Shown: positions 1 through 9,528 of the stretch, one piece after another
Position numbering within the stretch: position 1 is the first letter of the stretch
How the letters are laid out: each line of letters begins with the position of its first letter
From: Terriglobia bacterium
GTDB taxonomy: Bacteria; Acidobacteriota; Terriglobia; Bryobacterales; UBA6623
Reading direction: 5' to 3'
DNA length: 64,000 bases
Assembly: GCA_009838515.1 (NCBI GenBank)
Contig: VXRL01000027.1
Coordinates: 1 to 64,000 of the forward strand
The notes under the pieces: model-generated
What the model saw: only the letters and a program-made list of their open reading frames with translations
Database searches by the model: none
What the model was told of the DNA's origin: nothing
Program-made: the position numbers and the translations under genes

Positions 1-991
1 ACTCTAGCCCGCCCAATATCTTGGGAGCGTAGTAGAGCAAGACCTTGTTGACGATCCCGGCTTCGAGCACGGCCCAGTTCAGCTTTGCCCCGCCCTCGAT
101 CATCAGCGACGTGACGTCGCGCTCGCCCAGCCAGTCAAGCAGCGCATGCAGGTCTACGCGACCGCTCGGGGAATCGAAGTCTTGAACCGTGACGTCGCGC
201 TCCAACAGCGGCTTCCGCTTTTCCAAGCCGGCGGCAGAGGTCGTCGCGATCACTAGGTCGCCGCTGACTGACTCGACCAAGCGCGAGTTGAGCGGGATGC
301 GCAGTAGCGAATCCGCGATCACTCGCAGCAGAGCGCGCCTCCGCGGCAAGCCAGTTCGATCGGTCAGCAGGCAGTCATCCGCATGCACGGTGCCGATGCC
401 GGTCATGATCGCGTCATGGCGGTGGCGCACCTGTTGCACGTGAGCGCGCGCCTTGTCACTCGTGATCCAGCCGGTGTTGTCGTCCGGAGCGGCGATCTTG
501 CCGTCCAGTGTCAGGGCTGTCTTGAGCGTGACCAAGGGTCGGCCGGTGCGCGCGTAGTAGAAGAAGGCCTCGTTCAGGCGCTCCGCCGACGCGGCCAGCT
601 CTCCCGCGGCTTCCTCGACCTCGATGCCGCTCTGCCTGAGCAATGCGAATCCAGAGCCGTCCACATCCGGATTGCGGTCCCGGCTCGCGGCCACAACCCT
701 CGCGATGCCAGCTGCCAAGATCGCGTCCACGCACGGCGGCGTCCGCCGGTGTATCGAGCACGGCTCAAGGGAGACGTACAGCGTCGCGCCTCGCGCGGCG
801 GCCCCGGCCTGCTCCAACGCCAGGACTTCGGCATGCTTGCGGCCCTCGTAGGCGTGGGCGCCCTCGCCCACAGCCGTGCCGGTGGCATCGACCACGATCG
901 CTCCGACCGCCGGGTTCGGGCTGGCCAGGCCGTACGCCGAGCGGGCCAGGTCGAGCGCCCGTTCCAGCCATCCGTGGTCTTGCGGCGTCAT
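1..991 (-). CDS. ribD: RibD, bifunctional riboflavin deaminase/reductase (3' end beyond window)
   Basis: Cytoplasmic enzyme of riboflavin synthesis: it deaminates the pyrimidine ring of the GTP-derived precursor and then reduces the ribose side chain. The N-terminal deaminase domain shows SPNPAVGAIVV (about residues 24-34), the zinc/proton-relay motif HAEVLAL (His53, Glu55) and the zinc-binding PCSIHRRTPPC (Cys78, Cys87). The C-terminal reductase domain starts near residue 150 (TLKTALTLDGKIA) and includes MIEGGAKLNWAVLEAG before the window edge cuts it close to PKILGG. The ATG overlaps the ftsY stop as ATGA, so it is translated after ftsY on the minus strand. Only the last part of the reductase domain is missing. 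Identification is secure. Confidence 0.93.
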   Translation of the reverse strand, partial: MTPQDHGWLERALDLARSAYGLASPNPAVGAIVVDATGTAVGEGAHAYEGRKHAEVLALEQAGAAARGATLYVSLEPCSIHRRTPPCVDAILAAGIARVVAASRDRNPDVDGSGFALLRQSGIEVEEAAGELAASAERLNEAFFYYARTGRPLVTLKTALTLDGKIAAPDDNTGWITSDKARAHVQQVRHRHDAIMTGIGTVHADDCLLTDRTGLPRRRALLRVIADSLLRIPLNSRLVESVSGDLVIATTSAAGLEKRKPLLERDVTVQDFDSPSGRVDLHALLDWLGERDVTSLMIEGGAKLNWAVLEAGIVNKVLLYYAPKILGGLE

Positions 992-1953
992 CCCTCGTCT
1001 CCGGCGTCAAACAGCGAGCGCACGAACGTCTCAGGGTCGAACTCGACCAAGTCCGCAGTCCGCTCGCCGACTCCGACCCAGCGAATGGGCACGCCAAGCT
1101 CTCTGGCGATGCCGACCACGATTCCGCCCTTGGCCGTGCCGTCCAGCTTGGTCAGCGCGATCCCCGTCACACCTGTGGTAGCAGCGAACTGGCGGGCCTG
1201 CTCAAGTCCGTTCTGGCCGGTCACGGCATCCAGGACCAACAGCACTTGGTGGGGTGCCCCGGGGACGAGTCGTCCGGCAGTGCGGCGGATCTTTTCCAAT
1301 TCAGCCATGAGGCCCGCCTTATTGTGCAGGCGCCCCGCGGTGTCGGCGATCACGGCGTCCACTCCCCTAGCCTTGGCAGCCTCCAAGGCATCGTAGATCA
1401 CAGCGCTCGGGTCAGCGCCCGGTTGCTGACGAATCACCGGACAGCCGGCCCGCTCTCCCCAGATCACGAGCTGCTCGGCGGCGGCGGCCCGAAACGTGTC
1501 CGCGGCGCACAGCAGAACCTCCCGACCCTGGGCTCTCAAGCGATGTGCGAGCTTGCCGACGGTAGTCGTCTTGCCCACGCCGTTCACGCCTACCACCAGA
1601 ATGACCTCAACGGCAGGCTTGCCGGCCGGCGGACGGGCCTCGCTCTCGGCCTTGCGTAAGATCTCGAGCATGTGACCGGCGATCAGGCCCTTGACCTCCT
1701 CGCTGTCCCGAAGCTGGTCGCCGTCCAGCCTCGAACGCACGTCGTCAAGGATTTCGTTGGTGGTCTTGACGCCCAGATCGGCGCCGATCAGGGTCATCTC
1801 GAGGTCTTCGAGCAGTTCCGGATCGAACTCCCTGGTGCCTTCGAGGATGTCGCCGATCTGATCGGTGAAGGCCCTGCGCGTCTTCGAAACTGCCTGCCGA
1901 AAGCGCCCCAACAGACCCGCTTTCTCTGGCGGGGCTTCGAATAGCGATTGCAT
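988..1953 (-). CDS. ftsY: FtsY, signal recognition particle receptor GTPase
   Basis: SRP receptor that docks ribosome-nascent-chain-SRP complexes at the inner membrane for co-translational insertion. The 321-residue protein has the NG domain: a helical N domain (about 10-100), the G1 loop GVNGVGKTT (122-130), the insertion-box motif DTFRAAAAEQL (152-162), G3 DTAGR (204-208) and G4 TKLD (268-271). The long acidic A domain of enterobacterial FtsY is absent, as in many other phyla, leaving only a short basic N-terminus. It precedes ribD with a 4-nt stop/start overlap. Ffh has similar motifs, but there is no Met-rich M domain here, which settles the choice. Confidence 0.95.
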   Translation of the reverse strand: MQSLFEAPPEKAGLLGRFRQAVSKTRRAFTDQIGDILEGTREFDPELLEDLEMTLIGADLGVKTTNEILDDVRSRLDGDQLRDSEEVKGLIAGHMLEILRKAESEARPPAGKPAVEVILVVGVNGVGKTTTVGKLAHRLRAQGREVLLCAADTFRAAAAEQLVIWGERAGCPVIRQQPGADPSAVIYDALEAAKARGVDAVIADTAGRLHNKAGLMAELEKIRRTAGRLVPGAPHQVLLVLDAVTGQNGLEQARQFAATTGVTGIALTKLDGTAKGGIVVGIARELGVPIRWVGVGERTADLVEFDPETFVRSLFDAGDEG

Positions 1954-2024
1954 TGGCAGGCACGCGGGCTACGCGCCCACGGTCGGATGACTTGATAATA
2001 TCGCCAATTCGCGCCAGCAGCAGA

Positions 2025-5006
2025 CTAGGGCCGCTGGTCGATCCAGATCGGACTCGACCATGCCAGCTCGCCGTCTTCCTGCTCGACCCGCACGTAGTAC
2101 CAGTGCTGGCCCGGCTGGGCGGCAACATCGAGGTATTCGAACTCAGCCTCCTGGCGTCCGGGTTCGACCTTGTACACGTAATTGGCGTCGCGTATCACGT
2201 GGATCGCAGCGATGTTGTCAGTGCCGCGCACCCGCACGCGCACTGGCTGGGCTTCCGAGACGACGGCAGCTTCTCCCATGAAGGCCCCGCCCATGCGGAA
2301 ATCCAGCACGATGTTGTCCGTCGCCCCGTATGTCCTCCGCTCCCGGATGGCATCGTGGATGGCTTCCCGACTGGTGTTGGGCGTATAAACCATCGCGTAC
2401 GAGATGTGCGTGGAGTAGTGGTCGGAACTGGCGATGACGCCGATCTTGTACCCCTTCGACCAAGCGTTCCAAAACATGCCGGGCTCTTGGAATCCCCCGG
2501 CGGCATCGGCCTCTTCGCCGTCTCGAATGCCCCGCGGAGCGTTCTTGTGCTCGTAATTCTGCCGCGCCCCTTGGTAGATCTCAGCCACCATGTCGACCTC
2601 GGGGTCGTGGTCGCGCCAGTCAGTGCCCATGGAATTGGTGCCGGACGTGTGGGGAATCGCGATGCCCCCGGTGCGGCGGGCGACCTCGTACATCAACTTG
2701 GTCTCGTTACGCACGCCGCTGCCGAATCCCATCGAGCTGAACGTCAGCAACTCGCCGTCAGGACTGTCCGGGAGCAGGAACCGCGGGTGGGCCGGGATGA
2801 AGAAGGGCACGATCGGATAGTTGCGATGCGTGTAGATCAGGTTGCGGTGGCCGTACGGGTTGCCGGGATTCCGCTCGTACCCGTACAGCGTGGAGAACCG
2901 CTCCGGAAAGTGGTACATGTCTGCCAGCTTCTGGGTCATCGCGTTCCAAAAATCCGTGCCTCCCGCTTGGTGATCGGTCGAGGCTCCGAAGTCCATTTCC
3001 GCAGCGTCGATCATGTACCGGTAGAACTCAGGCAGGGAGCCGTCGTCTATGCCGCCCACGTCCTGCGACAGTTCCGTGTGGCGGTGCAGGTCGCCCCGCA
3101 CGATCCGCAGCGAATCCCCGCCGTGCTCGGTGCGGAAATTGCGGATAAAGCGGACATCGTCCACCTCGTTGGGATGCGAGTCGGGCCGGGACTCGCCAGG
3201 CGAGGGACGGTACGGAGCCAGCCGGGGTTCTGGACCCGGCCCGGGCAGTTTCAACGAGCCCGCTACGACCCGATTCAGCCTAGGGCGGCTGGCAAACGCC
3301 CACTGGCGGCTCTCGTCCGGCCAGAAGGACCAGAGGCGGCCATCGGCGGCCGTCATTCCCATGCGAGTGCTCTTGCGCGCCCAGCTCTGCGGGAGAGTGA
3401 TCGGCTCGGTCCAGCGCCTGCCGTCCAAACGAGTGAGAAACGACTCCCAATAGGATGTCGGACGATAGGAACGCCGGCTGTAGCGGCGCTTGAAAGACAT
3501 CCAGAGGTTGCCGTCAGGGTCGAAGTAGAGCTGCGGTCGACTCTCTCCGGTAGAGCCGGCCATCGCCGGATCGTCGAAACTGACCGCAGCAGGCGTCTTC
3601 CATTGGCCCCCGTCGAGACACACGACTTCGATTCGCCGCGCCGCGCCAAGTGGTGTGCCCGGCTGGAAGTCGCCCAAGCCCCGGCCAAGGTCCTTGCCCC
3701 AGTTCACGCCAGAGGTCTCCCACGCAATCCAAGGACGCCCGCGACCGTCGACTTCAACGCTCGCGTGCGCTTCAAAGCGCGTCGTGCCCGCCACAGCCAT
3801 TTCCCGCCCCAGCCCGCTGGCTGGAGCAAACGATCTCGCGTAGACGTCGTAACTGCCGCCGGATCCCTGGCGATAGCGGTCCCAGACGATCCACGCCGTG
3901 CCTCCCGGTCCCGCGGCCACGGCGGGTGACCAGTCGTTGGCCGCCGAATTCGTGACCGCCACCGTTTCGGACCAACGGCCGTCGCGCAGGTACTTCAGGC
4001 GGATCTGGGAGTGGCGGCCGGCCATGGACTGCCATACCACGTAGACCGTGCCATCGACGGCTCGGGCAACGTGCGGCTCGATGTCGGGCAGCGGGTTGTC
4101 AGTCAAGCGAAGTTGCTGGCCCCACTCGTCGTCTTCCCACGCCATGGCATAGATGTCCCAATTCCCAGGGCCGTCTTCGGACGGTCGCTGGGAGTAGACC
4201 AGCCACGGCTTGTCCGCTCCATCGACCGCGATCTGCGGGCGCCAGAGATCCTCGGCGGCGCGACCGACCGGAATCAGCCGCGACCAGCGGCCTTCGTGAT
4301 AGCGCCGGAAGTTCAGCTCCTCGCGCCGATCGTGATAGCTGTACCAGGTGGCGAAGAGACTGCCGGCAGAGTCAGCCGCGATGGCCGGCGAGTCGTGCTG
4401 GCGCAACTCGGTGCCGGAGAGGTCCGTGGCCGGCGGAGTGCGCTGGACAGCGACACGGCCTCCCAGCGCCCTGGTCCACGGGCCGAACTGCAGCGCCATC
4501 GGCTCGAAGGCGAATTCGCCCTGGGCGGTCTTCACGCTTACAGATGTGGAGCGGGTGCCGCTGCCGCGAATCCAGATCCCCTTGGGCAGCACTTCCTCGC
4601 GGGTGCTCGGCGTTGGCCGAGACACTACGGTGGAGCGCAGCAAGATCCGCACGGATTGCGTCTGCAGCCGCCATCCCCCCTGCGGCAGAATCCGATCAGG
4701 CGGCTCCTGACGGTGCGGCATGAGCGCCAGGATTTCACCGCCCTCGACCGACAGGCTGCCGTCCCATTCCTCGCCGGCTGCATCGCCGACGCCGAACAGG
4801 ACCAAGACCTGCCACATGTCGGCTTCGCGGGTGCCGCCCGGGTGCCAGGTGAAATGGTCGAGGAAATCCGACGAAGCGGCGGCGGCCGCGCCTGACTGGG
4901 AGGGGGCCGGCGACTGCGCTTGGAAAGGAACGACTACGAGCGCGCCGAGCACCGCAGCCGCGACGAGCGGCTTGAGCGCGTTGATGGTGGGCCAGCGATA
5001 AGACAC
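2025..5006 (-). CDS. Exported DUF3604 (PHP-like) protein with propeller-like N-terminal region
   Basis: About 993 residues from the GTG at 5006, chosen because GGGAGG lies 8-9 nt upstream and the start opens directly into a hydrophobic signal peptide (LKPLVAAAVLGALVVVPF). Open frame continues upstream of it but looks non-coding. Residues about 120-600 hold repeated units of the type 'W...QIAVDGADKPWLVY' and 'HVARAVDGTVYVVWQS', as in exo-sialidase-like beta-propellers. From about residue 637 comes DUF3604, with the metal-site motif RGDLHRHTELSQD, then ASTDHQAGG and IASSDHYSTH. DUF3604 belongs to the PHP-like metal-dependent hydrolases, but its substrate is unknown. It is probably periplasmic or secreted. 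Carbohydrate genes lie upstream, but a shared job is only inference. Confidence 0.75.
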   Translation of the reverse strand: MSYRWPTINALKPLVAAAVLGALVVVPFQAQSPAPSQSGAAAAASSDFLDHFTWHPGGTREADMWQVLVLFGVGDAAGEEWDGSLSVEGGEILALMPHRQEPPDRILPQGGWRLQTQSVRILLRSTVVSRPTPSTREEVLPKGIWIRGSGTRSTSVSVKTAQGEFAFEPMALQFGPWTRALGGRVAVQRTPPATDLSGTELRQHDSPAIAADSAGSLFATWYSYHDRREELNFRRYHEGRWSRLIPVGRAAEDLWRPQIAVDGADKPWLVYSQRPSEDGPGNWDIYAMAWEDDEWGQQLRLTDNPLPDIEPHVARAVDGTVYVVWQSMAGRHSQIRLKYLRDGRWSETVAVTNSAANDWSPAVAAGPGGTAWIVWDRYRQGSGGSYDVYARSFAPASGLGREMAVAGTTRFEAHASVEVDGRGRPWIAWETSGVNWGKDLGRGLGDFQPGTPLGAARRIEVVCLDGGQWKTPAAVSFDDPAMAGSTGESRPQLYFDPDGNLWMSFKRRYSRRSYRPTSYWESFLTRLDGRRWTEPITLPQSWARKSTRMGMTAADGRLWSFWPDESRQWAFASRPRLNRVVAGSLKLPGPGPEPRLAPYRPSPGESRPDSHPNEVDDVRFIRNFRTEHGGDSLRIVRGDLHRHTELSQDVGGIDDGSLPEFYRYMIDAAEMDFGASTDHQAGGTDFWNAMTQKLADMYHFPERFSTLYGYERNPGNPYGHRNLIYTHRNYPIVPFFIPAHPRFLLPDSPDGELLTFSSMGFGSGVRNETKLMYEVARRTGGIAIPHTSGTNSMGTDWRDHDPEVDMVAEIYQGARQNYEHKNAPRGIRDGEEADAAGGFQEPGMFWNAWSKGYKIGVIASSDHYSTHISYAMVYTPNTSREAIHDAIRERRTYGATDNIVLDFRMGGAFMGEAAVVSEAQPVRVRVRGTDNIAAIHVIRDANYVYKVEPGRQEAEFEYLDVAAQPGQHWYYVRVEQEDGELAWSSPIWIDQRP

Positions 5007-5169
5007 GGTGCGAACCTCCCGAACCAGATCGAGGCAGATCCGATCCTGCGCGCCGGCTGCCGGACCCGCAGGAGTCGCCAGCCGCCAGAACGGGCCGATT
5101 GTACCCTGCCACCGTCCGGGGTGCCGGGGCCGCTTCGCTGCGCGATCGAATCCGCCGCCCACGCGACGG

Positions 5170-6291
5170 CTACGCGCCGGTCTCGATCCATCTCCGCTCG
5201 CGCGCGGAGCGCTCGACCGCGTCCAGCACTCGCTGGACGGCCAAGCCATCCTCGAACGTCGGGCGAGCGGGCTCGCCCGCATCCAATCCCGCCAGGAAAT
5301 CCGCCAGCGACTTTATGAAAGTGTGCTCGTAGCCGATCGGATGGCCGGGCTTCCAGAAATGGGGATTCGCCCGCGAGCCGGTGGCCGGCGCCAACACCTT
5401 GCGGCGCCCCCGCAGATCTGGCTCTCCCGACATGTCGGCGTAGGTGAGATGGTTCAAGTCCTCGAAATGGAACTCCAGCATGCCCGACTCGCCATGCGCG
5501 ACGAAGCTGTTGTCATTCTGAAAGCCGGTAGCGAAGCGGGTCGCCTCAAACGAGCCGAGCGTTCCGCCGGCGAATCTCGCCTGCACCAGCACTGCATCGT
5601 CGATATCGATCCGATAGGTCTGGCCGGGCCTGCTCGGATCCGGCTTCTCCGGCAAGAAGGTCTCCATGGTGGCGGAGACCTCGCGAATCGGGCCCAGGAG
5701 CATCATCGCCATGTCGAGCAGATGCGAATTGAGATCCCCGTTCACGCCTGACCCGGCCGTCCGCTTCGACATCTTCCAGTTGTTCGGGCGATTCGGGTCC
5801 GGGCCCCATTGCTGCAAGTACTGCGACCGGTACTGGTACACCCGGCCGATCCGCTGCTGTGCCAGCAGCTTCGCCGCGAACTCGACCGCCGGCACCCGCC
5901 GATAGTTGAACCAAACGAACGTCGGCACGCCCGCGGCGGCCGCGACCATGGCCTCGGCCTCGGCAAGCGTGTTCGCGAGCGGCTTTTCGCAAAGCACCAT
6001 CTTGCCGGCTGCGGCAGCCGCGATCGCAATCTCAGCGTGCAGGTAGTTGGGCGTGCATACATCGACGAGGTCGACGTCCGGGCGGTCGATCACACGCCGC
6101 CAGTCCGTCTCTGTCTCCTCCCACCCCCACGCACGCGCCAATGCCTGCAATCCGGCTTGGCCGCGGCCGCAGACTACCTTGCGCCGAACCTTGGTGAGAT
6201 GCGGGAAGAAGTGCCCGACCTGCGCGTAGGCGCTGCTATGGGCCTTGCCCATGAAGCCGTAACCGATGAGAGCGACGTTAAGGGCCGACAT
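5170..6291 (-). CDS. Gfo/Idh/MocA-family sugar dehydrogenase
   Basis: NAD(P)-dependent oxidoreductase of about 373 residues. From the ATG at 6291 the protein begins with a Rossmann fold carrying GYGFMG (residues 10-15), followed by CEKPLANT, whose Lys is catalytic in the family. The C-terminal alpha/beta domain contains GVNGDLNSHLLDMAMML, with the usual Asp-x3-His pattern. A start at 6387 is possible but would add a tail unlike the family and overlap the rhamnulokinase upstream; the start used leaves a 50-nt gap. Relatives oxidise inositols, hexoses or sugar acids, and the substrate cannot be read from sequence. It lies immediately downstream of rhaB on the same strand, so a role in sugar catabolism is plausible. 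Confidence 0.85.
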   Translation of the reverse strand: MSALNVALIGYGFMGKAHSSAYAQVGHFFPHLTKVRRKVVCGRGQAGLQALARAWGWEETETDWRRVIDRPDVDLVDVCTPNYLHAEIAIAAAAAGKMVLCEKPLANTLAEAEAMVAAAAGVPTFVWFNYRRVPAVEFAAKLLAQQRIGRVYQYRSQYLQQWGPDPNRPNNWKMSKRTAGSGVNGDLNSHLLDMAMMLLGPIREVSATMETFLPEKPDPSRPGQTYRIDIDDAVLVQARFAGGTLGSFEATRFATGFQNDNSFVAHGESGMLEFHFEDLNHLTYADMSGEPDLRGRRKVLAPATGSRANPHFWKPGHPIGYEHTFIKSLADFLAGLDAGEPARPTFEDGLAVQRVLDAVERSARERRWIETGA

Positions 6292-6341
6292 GGCCGCAGA
6301 GTAGCACCGCTCGAGGTCGATCCACCGCTGGTCGCGGCATC

Positions 6342-7811
6342 CTATCCCGAGCAGAGCGCGGCGAGCCGGCCCGCGGCCGAGTCCCATCTGCCTGCGAGTC
6401 CTGGGTTCGGCTCATAGCGGCGGAGTTCGAACGATCGGCGCACGATCTCACGGCCTTGCGACAGATCGCCGATTCGTCCAGCAGCGATGCCTTGCATCAA
6501 TACGTTGCCAACGGCGGTGGCCTCGACCGGGCCCGTGATCACGGGCACGCCGCAAGCGTCGGCGGCGAACTGCGAGAGCAGCTGGTTGCGAGAACCGCCA
6601 CCGACCACGTGCAGGGCAGCTGGGGCGACCCCGGTCACATCGGCGATATCTACCATCACCGAGCGATACCTGAGAGCCAAGCCTTCGAAGATCGCCCGCG
6701 CAAACTCGCCCGGAGAGCCCGGCACGGGCTGGCCGCTGGCGCGGCACTTGCGAGCGATTCGGCTCGGCATGTCGCCAGGCGGAGCGAACTCCGGATCGTC
6801 TACGTCAATCACCGAGCGGAACGGCTGGCTGGCCTCGGCATCGGAGAGCAACTTGTCGTATTCGGTCGCTATGCCAAGCCGCGACCACTCCCGACGGCAC
6901 TCCTCGAGCAGCCACAGGCCGCAGATGTTCTTCAGCAGGCGGTTCGTGCGGCAAACGCCTCCTTCATTGGTCAAGTTCTTCGACAGCACGGCCGGAGTCA
7001 CATGGGGCTGTGAGGTCTCCACCCCCAGCAGCGACCAAGTGCCGGAACTGAGGTAGGCCCAGCTCGGCCCCTCGGCAGGCACGGCCGCGACGGCCGAGGC
7101 CGTGTCGTGCGTGCCGGGCACGATCACGCCCATCCCGGCGACGCCGCATTCCTCGGCGATTGGCTGGCGCACCGGGCCCAGCACCGTGCCCGGCTCGATC
7201 ACGGGACCGAAGATCGCGGCGGGCAGGCCGAGCGCTTCCAGCACCGGATGGGCCCAGGCACGACGGCGGGGATCGTAGCACTGCGAGGTCGTCGCATCCG
7301 TGAACTCGCAGGCCTGCTCGCCTGTGAACCAGTAATGGAACAGATCGGGCATCATCAGCAGCGAACTCGCTGACTCCAAGGCCGGGCTATTCCTCCGCGC
7401 GTAGAGCTGGAACAGGCTGTTGAGTTCCATGAACTGGAGCCCGGTATGTTCGAAGATCTCCTCTTTCGAGATGACTTCAAACACCTCCGCCATCGCGCCG
7501 TTAGTGCTCGAGTCACGGTAGTGGTACGGGTTGCCGGCCAGCTTGCCGTCGCGATCCAACAGCGCGAAGTCGACGCCCCACGTATCCACTCCGAGCGAAA
7601 CAGGCTTGGCCCCCGCGGCAGCGCGGATTCCGTCCAGCATGTCGCCGAACAAGCGCAACGGGTCCCAGAAGAGCGATCCCAGCACTTCCGTGCCCGGATT
7701 CTCGAATCGGTGCAATTCTTCGACGGCAATCCTCTCGCCATCAAAGCTTCCCAGCATCACGCGGCCGCTACCGGCCCCCAAATCGATCGCCAAGCAGTGT
7801 TCTTGCGCCAC
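6342..7811 (-). CDS. rhaB: Rhamnulokinase, FGGY carbohydrate kinase
   Basis: Predicted to phosphorylate L-rhamnulose to rhamnulose 1-phosphate in the cytoplasm. The 489-residue length is normal for the family. The N-terminal ATPase-fold lobe starts with LAIDLGAGSGRVML, which resembles RhaB more than xylulokinase or glycerol kinase. The active-site Asp is in PGTHDTASA (Asp236), and the C-terminal ATP site in LHVVGGGSRNQLLSQFAAD. No rhamnose isomerase (rhaA), aldolase (rhaD) or regulator is visible in the window, so the rest of the pathway must be elsewhere, or the true substrate is a related ketose. It is transcribed toward the Gfo/Idh gene and diverges from the deoxyribosyltransferase gene at 7954. 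Confidence 0.85.
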   Translation of the reverse strand: MAQEHCLAIDLGAGSGRVMLGSFDGERIAVEELHRFENPGTEVLGSLFWDPLRLFGDMLDGIRAAAGAKPVSLGVDTWGVDFALLDRDGKLAGNPYHYRDSSTNGAMAEVFEVISKEEIFEHTGLQFMELNSLFQLYARRNSPALESASSLLMMPDLFHYWFTGEQACEFTDATTSQCYDPRRRAWAHPVLEALGLPAAIFGPVIEPGTVLGPVRQPIAEECGVAGMGVIVPGTHDTASAVAAVPAEGPSWAYLSSGTWSLLGVETSQPHVTPAVLSKNLTNEGGVCRTNRLLKNICGLWLLEECRREWSRLGIATEYDKLLSDAEASQPFRSVIDVDDPEFAPPGDMPSRIARKCRASGQPVPGSPGEFARAIFEGLALRYRSVMVDIADVTGVAPAALHVVGGGSRNQLLSQFAADACGVPVITGPVEATAVGNVLMQGIAAGRIGDLSQGREIVRRSFELRRYEPNPGLAGRWDSAAGRLAALCSG

Positions 7812-7953
7812 AGAATCCCCCGCAGTAGGTGATTGTCACGCAGGGCAGAGGACCGCGGCAAGCCCGCGCAGATCTGCGCAGCAACCCCCTGAGGCAACTA
7901 CGGCGCGAGCTCCTTGGTAGGCTCGAGCCGCAGTGCTAGCGTAAGGAAGGAGC

Positions 7954-8496
7954 GTGACTTCCCCCGTGCCCCCGACAGGCGACCGCAAGATCCTATATCT
8001 AGCCAGCCCCTACGGGTTTTCGGCACAGCAACGCTCCGGGCCGCTTCCCGAACTCGTTTCTGCCCTCGAAAAGGCCGGGGCCGAGGTCTGGGAGCCGTTT
8101 GCGCGCAACAACACCACCAAAGATACGGACGGCGCCGACTGGGCATACCTCGTGGGCCAAAGGGACATGCGTGATGTCCGCGAGGCCGATGGCCTCTTCG
8201 CGGTCGTCAACGGCTGCCCACCGGACGAGGGCGTGATGGTGGAACTGGGCATGGCGATCGCTTGGGGCAAGCCAGTCTTTCTGTTCCGGGACGACTTCCG
8301 GCGCTGCACCGACTCCGGCGCGTACCCCCTGAACTTGATGCTCTTCTGCGGCCTTCCCAAGCACAGCTGGGAACGATACTGGCTGACCAGCATCGAGCAG
8401 ATCGCCGACCCACAGAAAGCTCTGGCCCCGTGGTTGAACGGCGCAGCGTCTCGTCGGGCCGCTCCCGAGCCTCCTGCCGGCTCGGGTTCTTGCTGA
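7954..8496 (+). CDS. Nucleoside 2-deoxyribosyltransferase-like protein
   Basis: 180-residue protein of the nucleoside 2-deoxyribosyltransferase family, which swaps or hydrolyses the base of (deoxy)nucleosides or nucleotides. Visible hallmarks are the N-terminal strand KILYLASPYGFS, the acidic motif RDMRDVREADGLFAVVNG, and PPDEGVMVELGMAIAWGKPVF, in which Glu97 sits where the family's nucleophile lies. The GTG start follows a strong Shine-Dalgarno run (AAGGAAGGAG). The histidinol-phosphatase gene begins 3 nt after the stop codon, suggesting co-transcription. Activity could be transfer or hydrolysis (a DNPH1-like clean-up enzyme); sequence alone does not decide. Confidence 0.8.
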   Translation: MTSPVPPTGDRKILYLASPYGFSAQQRSGPLPELVSALEKAGAEVWEPFARNNTTKDTDGADWAYLVGQRDMRDVREADGLFAVVNGCPPDEGVMVELGMAIAWGKPVFLFRDDFRRCTDSGAYPLNLMLFCGLPKHSWERYWLTSIEQIADPQKALAPWLNGAASRRAAPEPPAGSGSC

Positions 8497-8499
8497 ACC

Positions 8500-9381
8500 G
8501 TGGCCAGCCCCGCATGGATGGTGTCGCTGCACGGCGGCCACAGCGGCGAATTCTGCGAACACGCAAGCGGCACGCTCCGCGAAATCATCGATGCAGCCGT
8601 GGCTGCGGAGCTGAGCGCCTACGGCGTCACCGAGCACGCTCCACGTTCGGACGACCGCTTCCTATACGACTCCGAACGCGCCAAGGGCTACGATGCGGAG
8701 CGACTGCACAGGGAATTCGAGGCGTATTCGCGCGAGTCACTGCAGCTCCAGCGCCAGACGCGCGGTTCGCTCGAACTCCTGCGCGGCTTCGAAACCGAAG
8801 CCGTGCCAACGTCAAGCTACGTCGAATCGATGCTCGCGCTGCGACGCGAGCACAAGTTCGACTATGTCGTCGGATCGGTCCACCATGTCTGCGACATTCC
8901 CATCGACGAAACCCCCCGGCACTTTCGAGAAGCCGTGGCCGCCTGCAACGGCCTGGAGCCGTTCATGGAGCGCTACTTCCGGCTGGTAGACGAAATGATC
9001 CGCAGCGTGCGCCCGGAGATCGTTGGCCACCTCGATCTGCCCAAGCTGCATGCGCCGAGAGACGCCGATCTGTGCACCCCGAGGATCCGCAGGGCCGCCG
9101 AGGCCGCAATCGAAGCCGCGAAGTCGCATTCCTGCATCCTCGACCTCAACACGGCAGGCTGGCGCAAGGGATTGCCCGAACCGTTCCCCTCTCCTTGGCT
9201 GGTGCGCCTGGCGGCCGAGGCTGGCGTGCATTTCTGTTTCGGCGACGACAGCCACGCCCCATCGCAGGTCGGCTACGGCCTCGGGCGGGCGAGACAGTAC
9301 TTGCTGAACCACGGAGTCAATTCGATCACCATTCTCGGATTGGGACAGCGAGGCTTGGAACCGCGACAAGTCCCGCTCTAG
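8500..9381 (+). CDS. hisK: Histidinol-phosphatase, PHP family
   Basis: Hydrolyses L-histidinol phosphate to histidinol, the penultimate block of histidine synthesis. The PHP metal sites are visible: SLHGGHSGEFCEHA near the N-terminus, GVTEHAPRSDD, LRGFETEAVP, VVGSVHHVCDIPID, and late metal ligands in FGDDSHAPSQVG. The length of 293 residues fits the HisJ/HisK type. The GTG at 8500 is 3 nt after the upstream stop; the in-frame ATG at 8518 would give the more usual N-terminus and is a fair alternative. The gene lies 41 kb from the his operon, whose HisB is the dehydratase only, so a separate phosphatase is needed. A HAD phosphatase inside that operon competes for the role. Confidence 0.85.
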   Translation: MASPAWMVSLHGGHSGEFCEHASGTLREIIDAAVAAELSAYGVTEHAPRSDDRFLYDSERAKGYDAERLHREFEAYSRESLQLQRQTRGSLELLRGFETEAVPTSSYVESMLALRREHKFDYVVGSVHHVCDIPIDETPRHFREAVAACNGLEPFMERYFRLVDEMIRSVRPEIVGHLDLPKLHAPRDADLCTPRIRRAAEAAIEAAKSHSCILDLNTAGWRKGLPEPFPSPWLVRLAAEAGVHFCFGDDSHAPSQVGYGLGRARQYLLNHGVNSITILGLGQRGLEPRQVPL

Positions 9382-9528
9382 GCCTGAGGCGCACGAGATC
9401 GCCCGATGCTAGGCCGGGCCTTGGCACCTGGCTCATGCCGAGCAGTATGCGACAGGGATCGTGCCGCCCCCTGGCCCTCTCCGGCCGGAGCGCTACGAGG
9501 CCCGCGGGAAGGGGCCGGGCAGATCCGT

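Noticed and set aside
1953..3929. 658-codon open frame on the plus strand
   Set aside because: Antisense to the DUF3604 gene and lacking any family motif; GC-rich antisense frames of this length are common in this window.
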